A stretch of DNA of 64,000 bases from Gemmobacter aquaticus. Its GTDB lineage: Bacteria > Pseudomonadota > Alphaproteobacteria > Rhodobacterales > Rhodobacteraceae. Below the pieces are notes generated by a model that saw only the letters and a program-made list of their open reading frames with translations, searched no databases and was not told the origin of the DNA. Shown here in pieces: positions 17,175-26,593 of this stretch. Positions within the stretch are counted from its first letter, which is position 1. Every line of letters begins with the position of its first letter. The stretch spans positions 1-64,000 of the forward strand of contig NZ_VOAK01000025.1 of the NCBI RefSeq assembly GCF_007859075.1. Reading direction: 5' to 3'. Both the position numbers and the translations under genes were made by a program.

Positions 17175-18416
17175 ATGGTGCATTCAGTCAGGCCTGCGGT
17201 GGTTGACCAGATCGACCTCCTCGGAACCGCGCCGAACCGCGGAACTGATGAACCTGTCGTGCTGCAGATCATCGACAACCTCTCGTTGGGTGGCGCGCAG
17301 CGTCTGCTGATCACGCTGGCCAAACATGTTGCACGCTCCGCGCCTCTGCAGGTCTATGCGTTGAATGCAGCTGACACGCCGATGCGGGCTGAGCTTCTGT
17401 CTGCGGGTGTCCGCTTGCGGGAAACAACTGGAATACGGCTTTGGAGCCCGCTCTCTTGGCGTCGCGTCGCGTGTGCGATCCGCGAAAGTGGTGCGGACGT
17501 CGTGCATGTGCATCTGACCTATGCCACGATCCTTGCCGCGCCGATAGCCCGGATGCAGGGCAAGCGCGTTGTCGTCTCATTGCACAACGCAGACACTGCA
17601 CGGGGCTCGGGTGGACGCCGACGGCTGCGTCATTCGGTGCTGCGCAGTCTCGAGGATCGGGCGCTCCGGTGGTTTACTGATCAGGTCGTATTCGTGGGCG
17701 CCAATGTCGCGCGGGCCAATCAGGGCCGCATCGGTGGCACGCCGGGCGTCACCATCCGCAACGTGATTGCTGCGCCGGAACCCGTCTCGGACGAGCAGAG
17801 GGCGTCGATCCGTCGCGCGATGGGTGCCAAGGCGCAGGACATCGTGCTGATCGCGACAGGGCGCCTGATGCCGCAGAAAGACCCGGCGGCCTTGCTGCGG
17901 GCCTTTGCGCTGCTTGCCGCCGAGGCGCCGGATGCCCGGCTCTGGATGGTCGGGGCCGGGCCGATGCAGGATGAAATCACCGCCCTTCGTGCCGCTTTGG
18001 GGCTTGAGGATCGTGTCGTGTTGACGGGCGAGCGCGGGGATGTCGCGCAGCTTCTGGCGGCGGCGGATGTCTTTGTGCTGTCCTCGGCCTGGGAGGGGCT
18101 GCCGCTTGGGCTGCTTGAGGCGATGGCGCAGGGCTTGCCGGTCGTGTCGACCGATGTGGGCGATGTGGCCGGGGTTTTGCCTGCAGCGGCCGGTGGCCTT
18201 GTCCCGCCCGGTCAGCCAGAGCGTCTCGCCGAGGCGCTGCGCCCCCTTTTTACCGATGCCGAAAGGCGCCGGGCCTGTGGCATAGCGGCACTTTCGGCAT
18301 CTCGCGACTTTACCGATGTCGAGGGCTGGCATCGGCAGTTGCAGCGTCTTTACCGGGGCGAGACGGCGCGTGACCCTGCTACCGCTGCACAGGTCGCCGC
18401 CGGAGGGAGGGGCTGA
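17175..18416 (+). CDS. Glycosyltransferase, GT4 family
   Basis: A 413-residue GT-B glycosyltransferase using a nucleotide sugar at the cytoplasmic membrane face. IIDNLSLGGAQRLL is the acceptor-domain glycine loop; the donor half has IATGRLMPQKDPAALL, the DVFVLSSAWEGLPLGLLEAMA signature (EX7E-type motif), and VSTDVGDVAGVLP. ATG 17175 follows GGGAAG. First gene of a four-gene block (GT4, polymerase, Wzz-like, GT4) with stop/start overlaps, so it probably adds a sugar to the repeat unit. Specificity cannot be read. Confidence 0.88.
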   Translation: MVHSVRPAVVDQIDLLGTAPNRGTDEPVVLQIIDNLSLGGAQRLLITLAKHVARSAPLQVYALNAADTPMRAELLSAGVRLRETTGIRLWSPLSWRRVACAIRESGADVVHVHLTYATILAAPIARMQGKRVVVSLHNADTARGSGGRRRLRHSVLRSLEDRALRWFTDQVVFVGANVARANQGRIGGTPGVTIRNVIAAPEPVSDEQRASIRRAMGAKAQDIVLIATGRLMPQKDPAALLRAFALLAAEAPDARLWMVGAGPMQDEITALRAALGLEDRVVLTGERGDVAQLLAAADVFVLSSAWEGLPLGLLEAMAQGLPVVSTDVGDVAGVLPAAAGGLVPPGQPERLAEALRPLFTDAERRRACGIAALSASRDFTDVEGWHRQLQRLYRGETARDPATAAQVAAGGRG

Positions 18417-19783
18417 TGCCGCTTTCGCTGATCCTTGCCGCTGCCGTCGTACTGGGACTTGTCCCGGTTCTGCTGCGCCGTCCGGACTGGGCGGTCTTTT
18501 CGATGACCCTGATCCTCGGGCTCAATCTGAGCCACGTTCTGGCGGTAGAGCATGGGGTAGGCATCGGCAGCCTTGCGCTTTTCGCCGGCATGGCCGGCCT
18601 CGCCGTGGCCAATACGGTCGTGCATGGCGACCGTCCGACCGGCATGTCGCGCTATCTGCTTGCCGTGACAATCTGGCTTCTGGCCGTTCTCAACTCGGCA
18701 GTCTGGTCATGGGCGCCAGAATCCCCACTGAAGTATCTGCGAGAGTTCGCGCCGAATGTCCTTCTGTCGGCGGCGCTGCTTCTGTTGATCACCGACCGGA
18801 CGCGCTTTCTCTACGCCTGTTACGGTCTGGCATCGGCGGCGCTGATCCTCGCAACCCTGACGGTGGTTCAATCGGCCTTCGGGCTTTGGGATCAGACGTT
18901 CCTTGGCCTCGCCAAGCACGCGATGGGCAACATCATCGACGAGGTGGATTCGCTGCGTCCGACCGGCCCGATCGAAGACCCGAACTACTTTGCCCAGATG
19001 TTGCTGCCGGGGCTTGGTCTCTGGCTGGGCGTGACCATTGTGGCGCGCAGCCTGACCTTCCGTCTGGCGGCGGGGCTTGCAGTGCTGATCGTGACTGCGG
19101 CGGTCCTGTTGACCTCATCACGTGGCGGGGTCGTGGCCCTTGGACTGATGGTTCTGTTCTGGCTGGTGCGGGAACGCAGGCTCGGTGTGATCGCTTTCCT
19201 GGCACCGCCCCTGCTTGCGACGCTCTTGCTCATGCCCGGCTACGCCGAACGGCTTGTCACGACCGCAAGCTCTGCCATCGCGGCCTTCTCGGGCGAGGAT
19301 GTGAACGAGGCCTCTGTTTCGGGTCGTCTGGCCGAAATGGGGGCTGCCGCGCAGGCCTTTTCAGAGCATCCCGGCGCCGGACTGGGCTACGGCACCTTCC
19401 AGGACTTCTACCAGGCGCAATCCGTTCGACTTGATCTGAAGTTGCGCTCGGCCGACCGTTCGGCGCACAGCCTTTACCTTGAAGCCGCAGCCGAACAGGG
19501 CCTGCCCGGCCTTCTGGCGCTGCTTGTCCTGATCGGGCTTGCCTATCGGGCCGCGTTCCTGGCCCGAACGGCGGCACTTCGGGCGGGCGACACCCGTCTC
19601 AGGGCGATGATCGACGCCTTGATCGCCGGTGCAACCGGGTTGTTCGCGGCGTCTCTCTTCCTCCATGATGCCTATGGGCAGAATGTCTGGATCCCTCTGA
19701 CGCTGCTTTTCGCAAGCGAGCGTGTCACCCTATTCTTCCCCAGCTTCGTTACGCCAAACAGAAAGCCAGTCCATGCCGGTTGA
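18416..19783 (+). CDS. O-antigen ligase/Wzy-type polysaccharide polymerase
   Basis: A 455-residue polytopic membrane protein with about ten hydrophobic segments. The Wzy_C/O-antigen ligase features are visible: TSSRGGVVALG, and a periplasmic loop with RSADRSAHSLYLEAAAEQG carrying the conserved His and Arg. It would polymerise lipid-linked repeat units, or ligate them, on the periplasmic side. Its start overlaps the GT4 stop by 1 bp. Polymerase is favoured because Wzz-like and Wzx-like genes are in the same locus. Confidence 0.85.
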   Translation: MPLSLILAAAVVLGLVPVLLRRPDWAVFSMTLILGLNLSHVLAVEHGVGIGSLALFAGMAGLAVANTVVHGDRPTGMSRYLLAVTIWLLAVLNSAVWSWAPESPLKYLREFAPNVLLSAALLLLITDRTRFLYACYGLASAALILATLTVVQSAFGLWDQTFLGLAKHAMGNIIDEVDSLRPTGPIEDPNYFAQMLLPGLGLWLGVTIVARSLTFRLAAGLAVLIVTAAVLLTSSRGGVVALGLMVLFWLVRERRLGVIAFLAPPLLATLLLMPGYAERLVTTASSAIAAFSGEDVNEASVSGRLAEMGAAAQAFSEHPGAGLGYGTFQDFYQAQSVRLDLKLRSADRSAHSLYLEAAAEQGLPGLLALLVLIGLAYRAAFLARTAALRAGDTRLRAMIDALIAGATGLFAASLFLHDAYGQNVWIPLTLLFASERVTLFFPSFVTPNRKPVHAG

Positions 19784-20960
19784 CCCTGACCATCGCCACG
19801 CGCCACTTTCCCGCATGCCCGAGTGGCAGATCGCTGCGCCGATCCTTCATCACATCCGGCCGATCCTTCTGGCCTCGGTACTGGGCGCAGGCGTTGCATT
19901 CCTGCTGGCCGAAGCGCGCCCGGCACCGCATCCGGCCAAGGCCGAGCTCTTGATGCGGGTGGGTTATGAATACACGCCCGCCCCCGCAGACCCGACACGC
20001 GACTACCAGCAGGTGACCGTGCGGCTGGACGAAGCCATCGGAACCGAACTGCAGATCCTCTCAAGCCTGCCACTGATTGCGCGCACGTTGAAGGACGAGC
20101 CACACCCCCACGGCCCGGCAGTCGCCGACCTGACCGCGCAAGACGTGCTGGAGCGTCTTTCGGTAAAGCGCATCGAGGGCAGCACGATCGTCGCGCTGGA
20201 GTTGCTAGATGAGCGCTCGGACTGGGCCGCGCGCTTTCTCGACCGGCTGATCGCCAACTACCGGCAAGAGCGAAGCAGGCTTTATGGGCAGGATGCCTAT
20301 ACAGAGATGCTGACCGCTCAGCGCTCCGAGGCGGAGAGTGCCCTGGAGGCGGGGCGGGCAGAGCTTGCAGAGGTGACCCTGGCGATGATCCAGCAGACTG
20401 CCAAGCTGCGCGAGGGGATCTCGGTTCTCGCCTCAGATCCGGCACGGCAGGCAGAGTATCGCGATGTGCGGGCGGCGTTGGCGGCGCTTCAGCTGCGCCT
20501 CGCTGACCGGCAGACCACGCAGGGCGTCGTCGCCCTGCTGGATCGCATCGGATCCGATGAGAGCCCGGGTCTGGCCCCGACGACACCGGTTCCGCCGGGC
20601 TCGGTTGTCGCGATGGTTGATGACCTGGGGCGCATGGCAGACCGCATCTCTGCACTGAACACGGTCGAGGCGGAAGTCGGGACCCGCGTTGCCGCGCTTG
20701 ACGATGCCCTGATGCGTCAGCAGGTGCGTGAACTTGGTAGCGCGAATGTCGAGGTGATGACGCCGCCCTATGTGTCTGATGAGGTGGCGGGGCTGTCATC
20801 CCTCACCAAGTCGGTGCTGTGGGGGATCATGGTCTTCCTTGCGGCTTCGGCAATCGCCGTCGTGCGTGCCGGGCTGCGCCGCCCTGAAGACGATGAGGAT
20901 GGGGCGTCCATCAAGACTGAAACCGAAGAAGGCCATTCCGGTGGATCAACTGGCGCCTGA
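19773..20960 (+). CDS. Wzz/GumC-like polysaccharide chain-length protein
   Basis: A 395-residue protein with an N-terminal membrane segment (PILLASVLGAGVAFLLAE), a long alpha-helical periplasmic region (about 100-330, coiled coil with SEAESALEAGRAELAEV), and a second membrane segment near the C-terminus (VLWGIMVFLAASAIAVV). This is the layout of chain-length determinants/polysaccharide co-polymerases. No Walker motifs are present, so it is not a fused BY-kinase. Start ATG 19773 overlaps the polymerase gene by 11 bp, supporting a joint role. Confidence 0.82.
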   Translation: MPVDPDHRHAPLSRMPEWQIAAPILHHIRPILLASVLGAGVAFLLAEARPAPHPAKAELLMRVGYEYTPAPADPTRDYQQVTVRLDEAIGTELQILSSLPLIARTLKDEPHPHGPAVADLTAQDVLERLSVKRIEGSTIVALELLDERSDWAARFLDRLIANYRQERSRLYGQDAYTEMLTAQRSEAESALEAGRAELAEVTLAMIQQTAKLREGISVLASDPARQAEYRDVRAALAALQLRLADRQTTQGVVALLDRIGSDESPGLAPTTPVPPGSVVAMVDDLGRMADRISALNTVEAEVGTRVAALDDALMRQQVRELGSANVEVMTPPYVSDEVAGLSSLTKSVLWGIMVFLAASAIAVVRAGLRRPEDDEDGASIKTETEEGHSGGSTGA

Positions 20961-22098
20961 CACCAATCTCCAGCCGCTGCCACCGGTGGTGATCGTCTGC
21001 CTGTCGATCCGGCACGGTGGAGTGGATGTGCGCGTGCGCCAAACCGCGCTGGCCCTTGCCGCGCGCGGGGTGGATCACCGCGTGGTCGTGATCCGCGACA
21101 GCGTGTTGCATCAAAGTCTGTCCGCTGCCGGGGTTGCGATCCATCCGCTTGATCGTGGGCGCGGCGATCCACGGATCGTGCGCGATATCCTGCGGCTGGC
21201 CCGTCAGATGGGCGCGCGGATCATCGATGCCCACAACACGCAGTCGCAGTACTGGGCGGTTGCGGCGGCGATGCTGGGCCGTATTCCTGGCCGGATCGCG
21301 ACAACCCATTCCGTGTATTCCGAGGATCATCAGGGGGCCCTGCGCCAGCGCTTTCATGAAAGCGCGCTAGTTCTGGCACGGCTGGCCGGGTTCCGCTTTC
21401 TTGCGGTTTCGCGCAGCGTCGAGAATTACTTGCTCGGCCCGATGCATGTCCCGCCGGATCGCGTGACGCTCAGCCGGAACGGGATGGAGCCTCTGGGCCG
21501 TGATCCGGGACCGATTGATGTTCAGGCAGAGGCGGGCTGGCCAGCCGATGCGCTGGTGCTCACGATGATCGGGCGCCTGGATGCCCGCAAGGGGCACCGC
21601 TTTGCCATAGAGGCCCTGCGTCAGATCGTCGAGGCAGGCGAACGCCGCGCGCGGCTCTTCATTGCCGGGGCTGGGCGCGAAGAGCAGGTGCTGCGCGATC
21701 TGGTGGCGCAGACCGGCATGGCTGACTATGTTCATTTCGCGGGCTTTCGCAGTGATGTGCCCGAGATTCTGGCGCGCACGGACCTGTTTCTGCTGCCATC
21801 GCTGAGCGAAGGTCTGCCCTATACGGTACTAGAGGCCGCGCGGCAGGGCGTCCCGACGCTTGGCTCGCGGCTGGAGGGCACCGAGGATGTGCTGACCGAT
21901 GGCGAGACCACCTTCTTCGTGCCAGCCGGAGACGTCGATGCGCTGCGGCAAAGCTTGCAGGCGCTGATCGACGATCCGGATCGCCTGCGTAGCGTTGGCG
22001 CTGCGGCACGCAGGCATCTGGAGACCTCGATGGGTGTTGAGCGGATGTTCGGCGAAACCTTCGAGACGTATCGCCGCGCGCTCGCCACAGGCAACTGA
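20941..22098 (+). CDS. Glycosyltransferase, GT4 family
   Basis: A 385-residue GT-B transferase. LSIRHGGVDVRVRQTALALAARG is the acceptor-domain start, with TMIGRLDARKGHRFAIEAL, the DLFLLPSLSEGLPYTVLEAARQG motif and LGSRLEGTEDVL in the donor half. The frame is open from 20770, but GTG 20941, preceded by AAGAAGG at good spacing, gives the family start and a 20-bp overlap with the Wzz-like gene; ATG 20899 is the alternative. Last gene of the plus-strand block; it converges with the GT2 gene, 6 bp apart. Confidence 0.87.
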   Translation: MDQLAPDTNLQPLPPVVIVCLSIRHGGVDVRVRQTALALAARGVDHRVVVIRDSVLHQSLSAAGVAIHPLDRGRGDPRIVRDILRLARQMGARIIDAHNTQSQYWAVAAAMLGRIPGRIATTHSVYSEDHQGALRQRFHESALVLARLAGFRFLAVSRSVENYLLGPMHVPPDRVTLSRNGMEPLGRDPGPIDVQAEAGWPADALVLTMIGRLDARKGHRFAIEALRQIVEAGERRARLFIAGAGREEQVLRDLVAQTGMADYVHFAGFRSDVPEILARTDLFLLPSLSEGLPYTVLEAARQGVPTLGSRLEGTEDVLTDGETTFFVPAGDVDALRQSLQALIDDPDRLRSVGAAARRHLETSMGVERMFGETFETYRRALATGN

Positions 22099-22104
22099 CG
22101 ATAC

Positions 22105-23280
22105 CTAGCGCGAGGGCTTGTCCCATTTCAGGAAGCTGCGTCCAACGGCAATATCCCGCACGGCGAGCAGAATGGACAGGTTAGAGCGGGTGATGTGGTA
22201 GAACAGATGTGCGAGGCGCCAGCGGCGCCCCGTCCGGTCCGCCAGATATCCCGCCGCAGCTAGGCCAAATCCGATCAGTTGCAGCACCAGCGTCAGAGCA
22301 AATACCCACCATCCGGGTGCCAGCCAAACGACGATGATATTCGCGACGATTCCCCCGATCATCAGAAAGGGAAGCGCAATCCGTAGAACCTTATGCGACA
22401 GGAAGGCTGCAAGAACCGCTGGCCGCTTCAGTGGCCAGATCTCGGGCCGTCCGAGCAGCAGGATGCGCCCGGCGGTGATGCGGCGGCGGCGCGTCTGTTC
22501 CTCGGCGCTGGATTCGCTGGCCTCTTCCCAGCTGACGGCACGGGGGGCAAAGCGCACATTCCGTCCACGGGCCAGCGTCGACATCGTGATCCATGCGTCG
22601 TCATTGATGGTGCCAGGCGGCAACGGGCGCCAATCCTGCGCGCGGATCGCCAGCATGGAGCCCACCGAGGCGACCGTGGCCCCGATGGCGCTTTCCGAGC
22701 GGCGGATGAAATCCTCATACCGCCAGTAAAGCCCCTCGGACTTTCCGACGAGATCCCGCTCGGTCTTGGGAGGGCGCACACGATGCGATCCGCTGACGGC
22801 GCCGACAGTCGGGTCGGCAAACTCGGCCAGAAGGTGCATCAGCGCCTGACGTTCATACATCTCGGAGGCGTCCGAGAAAACCAGCACCTCTCCCGTAGCT
22901 GCCGCTGCACCGTAGTTCATCGCGGCGGATTTTCCGCCCCGCTCCGGCTTGTCCAGAACCTGCACATGTGCGGCAGCGCTGGCGGCACGTCGGGCGATTG
23001 TCAGCGTGTCATCGGTCGAGCCGTCATTCACCACGATGATCTCGTCCGGCGATGGATCAAGGGCCAGCGAGTTTGCAATCTTCTCGGCGATGACCCCCGC
23101 TTCGTTATGCGCGCAGATGATCATCGTGGTGCGCAGGGCGGGGATGCTCGCCGCCGACGGCTTGCGACGCCCCATCACCCGGGCCAGAAGCCCGAGGATC
23201 AGTGGGTAGAGCACGTAATGGTAAAGTTGCAGGCCCAGGCAAAAGATTGTCAGCGACGCAGCAAACCCGGCCAGTCCCAT
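22105..23280 (-). CDS. Membrane glycosyltransferase, GT2 family
   Basis: A 391-residue processive-type GT2. An N-terminal membrane helix is followed by the GT-A domain: IVVNDGSTDDTL, then FSDASEMYERQAL (DxS metal site), NDDAWI, and the EEQTRRRRITAGR acceptor motif resembling QxxRW. Three C-terminal membrane segments follow. Similar enzymes build beta-linked polysaccharide chains or transfer sugars to lipid carriers. It is transcribed with the sugar transferase gene upstream on the minus strand (20-bp gap). Sugar specificity unknown. Confidence 0.85.
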   Translation of the reverse strand: MGLAGFAASLTIFCLGLQLYHYVLYPLILGLLARVMGRRKPSAASIPALRTTMIICAHNEAGVIAEKIANSLALDPSPDEIIVVNDGSTDDTLTIARRAASAAAHVQVLDKPERGGKSAAMNYGAAAATGEVLVFSDASEMYERQALMHLLAEFADPTVGAVSGSHRVRPPKTERDLVGKSEGLYWRYEDFIRRSESAIGATVASVGSMLAIRAQDWRPLPPGTINDDAWITMSTLARGRNVRFAPRAVSWEEASESSAEEQTRRRRITAGRILLLGRPEIWPLKRPAVLAAFLSHKVLRIALPFLMIGGIVANIIVVWLAPGWWVFALTLVLQLIGFGLAAAGYLADRTGRRWRLAHLFYHITRSNLSILLAVRDIAVGRSFLKWDKPSR

Positions 23281-23300
23281 GCCCGAACCCCGCGCGCCGG

Positions 23301-24035
23301 TCAGACGCCAGTGTGGCGGTAAAGGCAGACGACCAGCGTCTGCACCAGAATTCCAAGGTCACCGCGGAAAGATTTTGTCCGAATATACTCGATGTCGATT
23401 TGGCACCGCTGAGCAAAGTCCTGCGGCTTGTTCAGCATCACCTGCCATGATCCAGTCAGCCCCGGCCGCACGGCAAGGCGCTGACGCTGCCACGGCTCGT
23501 AGGTGTCGGGCGAGTACGAATTGGCGCGCGGTCCGACAAGGGCCATATCGCCCCGGAGCACGTTCAGAAGTTGCGGCAGTTCATCGAGATAGAGCTTGCG
23601 GATCCAGCGCCCCGGCTTGGTGATGCGGGGGTCGTTTTCAAGCTTGAAGCCCGCGCCCTTGTCCTCGCTTAGCGCGACAAGCGTCTCTTTCATCTTTTCG
23701 GCGCCAGGAACCATGGTGCGGATCTTGAACAGGCGGAACGGGCGACCGCCGCGCCCATAGCGGGTCTGCGTGAAGAACACGGGCGACGACGGGTCATCAA
23801 GCTTCACGCACAGTGCAAGGATCAGCAGGATTGGCAGCACAAAGGGCAGTGCAAGGATAACCATGGTTACGTCAAACGCGCGAAACCGCCAGTCAGGCGT
23901 CCGGCCAAGCTGTATGGCCTGGTGTGCAGAGGATGCCCTCTCGGACTGATAGGATTGCGTGCCGGCTGCTACGTCGTTGCCTGCACGGATCAGATTTTGC
24001 GCCGCCGACAACTGGGCTTGCCGACTCGGGCCCAT
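23301..24035 (-). CDS. Initiating polyprenyl-phosphate sugar-1-phosphate transferase
   Basis: A bacterial sugar transferase (WbaP/WcaJ C-terminal type) of about 244 residues that starts repeat-unit assembly on undecaprenyl phosphate. One membrane segment (VTMVILALPFVLPILLILAL) precedes FFTQTRYGRGGRPFRLFKIR, LYLDELPQLLNVLRGDMALV and the VGPRAN motif, all diagnostic. Start ATG 24035 is preferred; the frame continues to 24170 without a better ribosome site. It has no large N-terminal multi-helix domain, so it is the short form. Confidence 0.88.
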   Translation of the reverse strand: MGPSRQAQLSAAQNLIRAGNDVAAGTQSYQSERASSAHQAIQLGRTPDWRFRAFDVTMVILALPFVLPILLILALCVKLDDPSSPVFFTQTRYGRGGRPFRLFKIRTMVPGAEKMKETLVALSEDKGAGFKLENDPRITKPGRWIRKLYLDELPQLLNVLRGDMALVGPRANSYSPDTYEPWQRQRLAVRPGLTGSWQVMLNKPQDFAQRCQIDIEYIRTKSFRGDLGILVQTLVVCLYRHTGV

Positions 24036-24390
24036 ATCCAGATTTACCAATTTGCCACCCCCACAAAAAACAATCCAACACTTACAAAGTTCGGTTCCCG
24101 GCCGCATAGGAAGCCGGGCAAACTCGATCAAATCTGGTAGCGCCCCGGCCCAAACCGAAGCTATTTGCATGCGCCGCGCTTGACCAACCCGGTCGTAAAC
24201 ATGGGATCATTTCGACCCCGTGGCACATACAACAGCCAACCCACAACCGAGATTACCGGGACCAGCGGGGCCAAGTCTAGTCCTGCGCCGCATTTCAGCC
24301 GCAATTTCTGCGATGTGCGCAGGATGGCAACACTACCATTTCGGGATTGCGGCCAATTCGCCCAATAAATGGAAACTGTCATGCGATCTT
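24036..24390. other. Intergenic region upstream of the sugar transferase
   Basis: About 355 bp with no convincing gene and lower GC than the neighbours. Short frames here are shadows. It should contain the minus-strand promoter for the sugar transferase-GT2 pair. The right-hand end runs into the cluster of inverted repeats listed separately. Confidence 0.5.
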
Positions 24391-24464
24391 GCGCGAAAGA
24401 TCTTTTGCGCTAACAACTTGAAGTTGTTTCGCCCTCGACCTGCTGAATCGGCCGAGGGCGAAAC
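24391..24464. repeat. Three consecutive inverted repeats (last one a probable terminator)
   Basis: Three palindromic elements lie end to end. 24391-24410: GCGCGAAAGA/TCTTTTGCGC, 20 bp with one mismatched pair. 24412-24428: AACAACTT-G-AAGTTGTT, perfect 17 bp. 24426-24464: GTTTCGCCCTCG and its exact complement (12-bp arms, 15-nt loop). The last, 29 bp beyond the minus-strand stop at 24493, probably ends the hydrolase-like gene. The first two look more like protein-binding sites for the sugar transferase promoter. Confidence 0.6.
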
Positions 24465-24492
24465 CGGGAATCAAGCCCGTCCGAGCATGGGT

Positions 24493-25704
24493 TCAGATGC
24501 AGTCGAACCCGTCTTTTCGTTCAGTACAAAACAGGCCTTCAACCGAGCGGACCTCGATAGTCTTGCCATCAAAATCGACCACGGCATTCTGACGCGAGAT
24601 GTTGTAGATCGCCACGCCCTTCTCGAACCGCTTGTAGCTGATGCCCGGCGCGATGATCGTGCGGCCGCTGACTGCCCGGCCAAGATCGGTCTTGTAAAAG
24701 TCATAGCGGACATGTTCGTGGTCGCTTGCGTCGGTGTCGCGCTGGTTGTCGGTGTAGAGGATGTAGCCGTTACGCGGCGCAACGCTGGCCATGGCGCTGA
24801 ACAGCTTGGCCAGATATTGGTTCACCGGGCTGCGGCGGTCCTGATCGCCTTTGGTCTGGCTGATGCGCCATGGTTCGAAGGCAACGATCTTGGGCTGCTG
24901 CAAGGCCTCGTCATAATAGGTGATCAGCTCTTCCATGCGCAGAAGGTCGGGGCAGTCATAACCGTCTGCCGGAACCTTCTTCCAGTATTCCATGAACACG
25001 CCGTTCAACTGGCCCATGGTCGCGACTTCCTTCTCGCGTCCGACGTTGCCCAGCAGGATCGGCTCGTCGCCAACCTTGGCGCGGATGGCCTTGGCCATTG
25101 CCTGCCGGATCGATTGCACCTCGCTGCGGTCCATCTTCGGGTGGTTGTCGATCCACCAGTCGAACATCAGGCCTTCGGCGCCCGTGCCCTTCAGCATGCG
25201 ATCTGCGACCTCGGCGGAATACTCGACGAAACCGGGGGTGCGATAGGCGATGCGATAAGTGCTGCCATACTCCGGGTCATGTTCCCAGCGTTCGGGTTCA
25301 AGGAAGTTGTCCAGTTCTGGCACATGGAAGCGGTAGGCGGCCCTCCGGCTGTCGGGCCGGTCATAGAAATAGGCCCAGTACATTTCCTTCAGCCAGATCG
25401 AGTTGCCTGCAGGCGCCTCATCCCAGCTATGCCAGGTCAGGCCGTAGTCCGAAGCCGGATGATGTCCGGTTTCCACCCAGGGGCCAAAGAGGTTGATCGT
25501 GCCGCGCCGGTCCAGCTTGCGCTGTACTTTGGGGTTCGCGGCGGTCAGTTCGGGAAGCGGCGCCGGCGGCGGCGCGACAAGCTTCACGCTGCCCGTTCCG
25601 GGCTGGCATGTATTTTGGCCGGAAAGTTCCTGTGCGGCCTCGGCCGCAGTACCACCAAGCAACAAACCAAAAAGCGCAATCGATCGTGTGAGATTCGAAA
25701 ACAT
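24493..25704 (-). CDS. Secreted glycoside-hydrolase-like protein
   Basis: A 403-residue exported protein: signal peptide MFSNLTRSIALFGLLLGGTAAEAA, then a single large domain. Segments such as YWAYFYDRPDSRRAAYRFHV, EGLMFDWWIDNHP, ILLGNVGREKEVA and KIVAFEPWRIS suggest a TIM-barrel glycoside hydrolase with acidic residues at strand ends, resembling hypothetical glycosyl hydrolase families rather than a characterised one. ATG 25704 follows GGAG. Located in the polysaccharide locus, it may trim or release the polymer; this is inference from context. Confidence 0.55.
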   Translation of the reverse strand: MFSNLTRSIALFGLLLGGTAAEAAQELSGQNTCQPGTGSVKLVAPPPAPLPELTAANPKVQRKLDRRGTINLFGPWVETGHHPASDYGLTWHSWDEAPAGNSIWLKEMYWAYFYDRPDSRRAAYRFHVPELDNFLEPERWEHDPEYGSTYRIAYRTPGFVEYSAEVADRMLKGTGAEGLMFDWWIDNHPKMDRSEVQSIRQAMAKAIRAKVGDEPILLGNVGREKEVATMGQLNGVFMEYWKKVPADGYDCPDLLRMEELITYYDEALQQPKIVAFEPWRISQTKGDQDRRSPVNQYLAKLFSAMASVAPRNGYILYTDNQRDTDASDHEHVRYDFYKTDLGRAVSGRTIIAPGISYKRFEKGVAIYNISRQNAVVDFDGKTIEVRSVEGLFCTERKDGFDCI

Positions 25705-25918
25705 TGACAGGATACTCCATCGGCAAACCCGGGGGATGCTGCCCCGAGCGTGGATTTTGTTCAACAGGCAATGTTGCAAGTGCACAATCGGGCTTGCCTG
25801 TCCAGCCCGCACTGCCAATCAATGTTGCGTGACGCGGCTAAACGATGCAGTTGATTCTGCCAAGGGCGTCTTGGTTCACCCATCTTGCGCCGGGGCGCGA
25901 CAAAGGCAGGCCGTATTG

Positions 25919-26593
25919 ATGAATGACCAGTGCAGGGGGATTGTCTTTCACGGCATCGGGGAGCCGGAGCGCAGTCTCGAACGTGGCGAGGACCGCTACT
26001 GGATCAGCGCGGACCGTTTCTACCGTTGCCTTGATGCGGTGCTGTCGCTGCCTGACCCGTCATCCGTCTATATCAGCTTCGATGACGGCAATGCCTCTGA
26101 CCATGACCTTGCGCTTCCGGCATTGGTCGAGCGCGGGCTGACGGCGGACTTCTTCGTGCTGACGGGCCGCATCGATCAGCCGGGATCTCTGGCTTCCGAC
26201 CAGATCGACGCCCTGCACCGTGCAGGCATGGGCGTGGGCAGCCACGGCATGCACCACCTGAACTGGCGTGAGATCGCGCCGGATACCTTGCGGACCGAGC
26301 TTGAGGGATCGCGTGCCGCGCTCGAGCGGATCTGCGGGGCGACCATCGATCGTGCGTCGGTGCCGTTCGGGCGGTTCAACCGGCAGGTCGTCGCCGCCGC
26401 GCGCGCCGCAGGGTACAGGCGCCTTGCCACGAACGAGGGCGGCTCTTTTCAGCGCGGCGCATTCATGGCGCCGCGCACCAATATGCGGGCCGACATGACC
26501 GAACAGGACTACGTTGATCTGATCCGGGGCGATGAACGGTTTCTGCGCAAGGTCAGACGTCTGATCGGCCGGGTACGGCGGCGCTTCGTCTAG
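25919..26593 (+). CDS. Polysaccharide deacetylase (NodB/CE4 family)
   Basis: A 224-residue CE4 deacetylase. The metal/catalytic motifs are present: YISFDDGNASDHD (catalytic and metal Asp), SHGMHHLNW (metal His pair), and VPFGRFN (motif 3). It would remove N- or O-acetyl groups from a glycan; no signal peptide is seen, so action may be on a lipid-linked intermediate. ATG 25919 is chosen (the frame is open to 25493, but that part is antisense to the signal-peptide gene). It converges with the GT4 gene with a 4-bp overlap. Confidence 0.85.
   Translation: MNDQCRGIVFHGIGEPERSLERGEDRYWISADRFYRCLDAVLSLPDPSSVYISFDDGNASDHDLALPALVERGLTADFFVLTGRIDQPGSLASDQIDALHRAGMGVGSHGMHHLNWREIAPDTLRTELEGSRAALERICGATIDRASVPFGRFNRQVVAAARAAGYRRLATNEGGSFQRGAFMAPRTNMRADMTEQDYVDLIRGDERFLRKVRRLIGRVRRRFV

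Noticed and set aside
25493-25918. N-terminal extension of the deacetylase
   Set aside because: This stretch is antisense to the signal-peptide region of the hydrolase-like gene and its promoter and shows no protein-like sequence.
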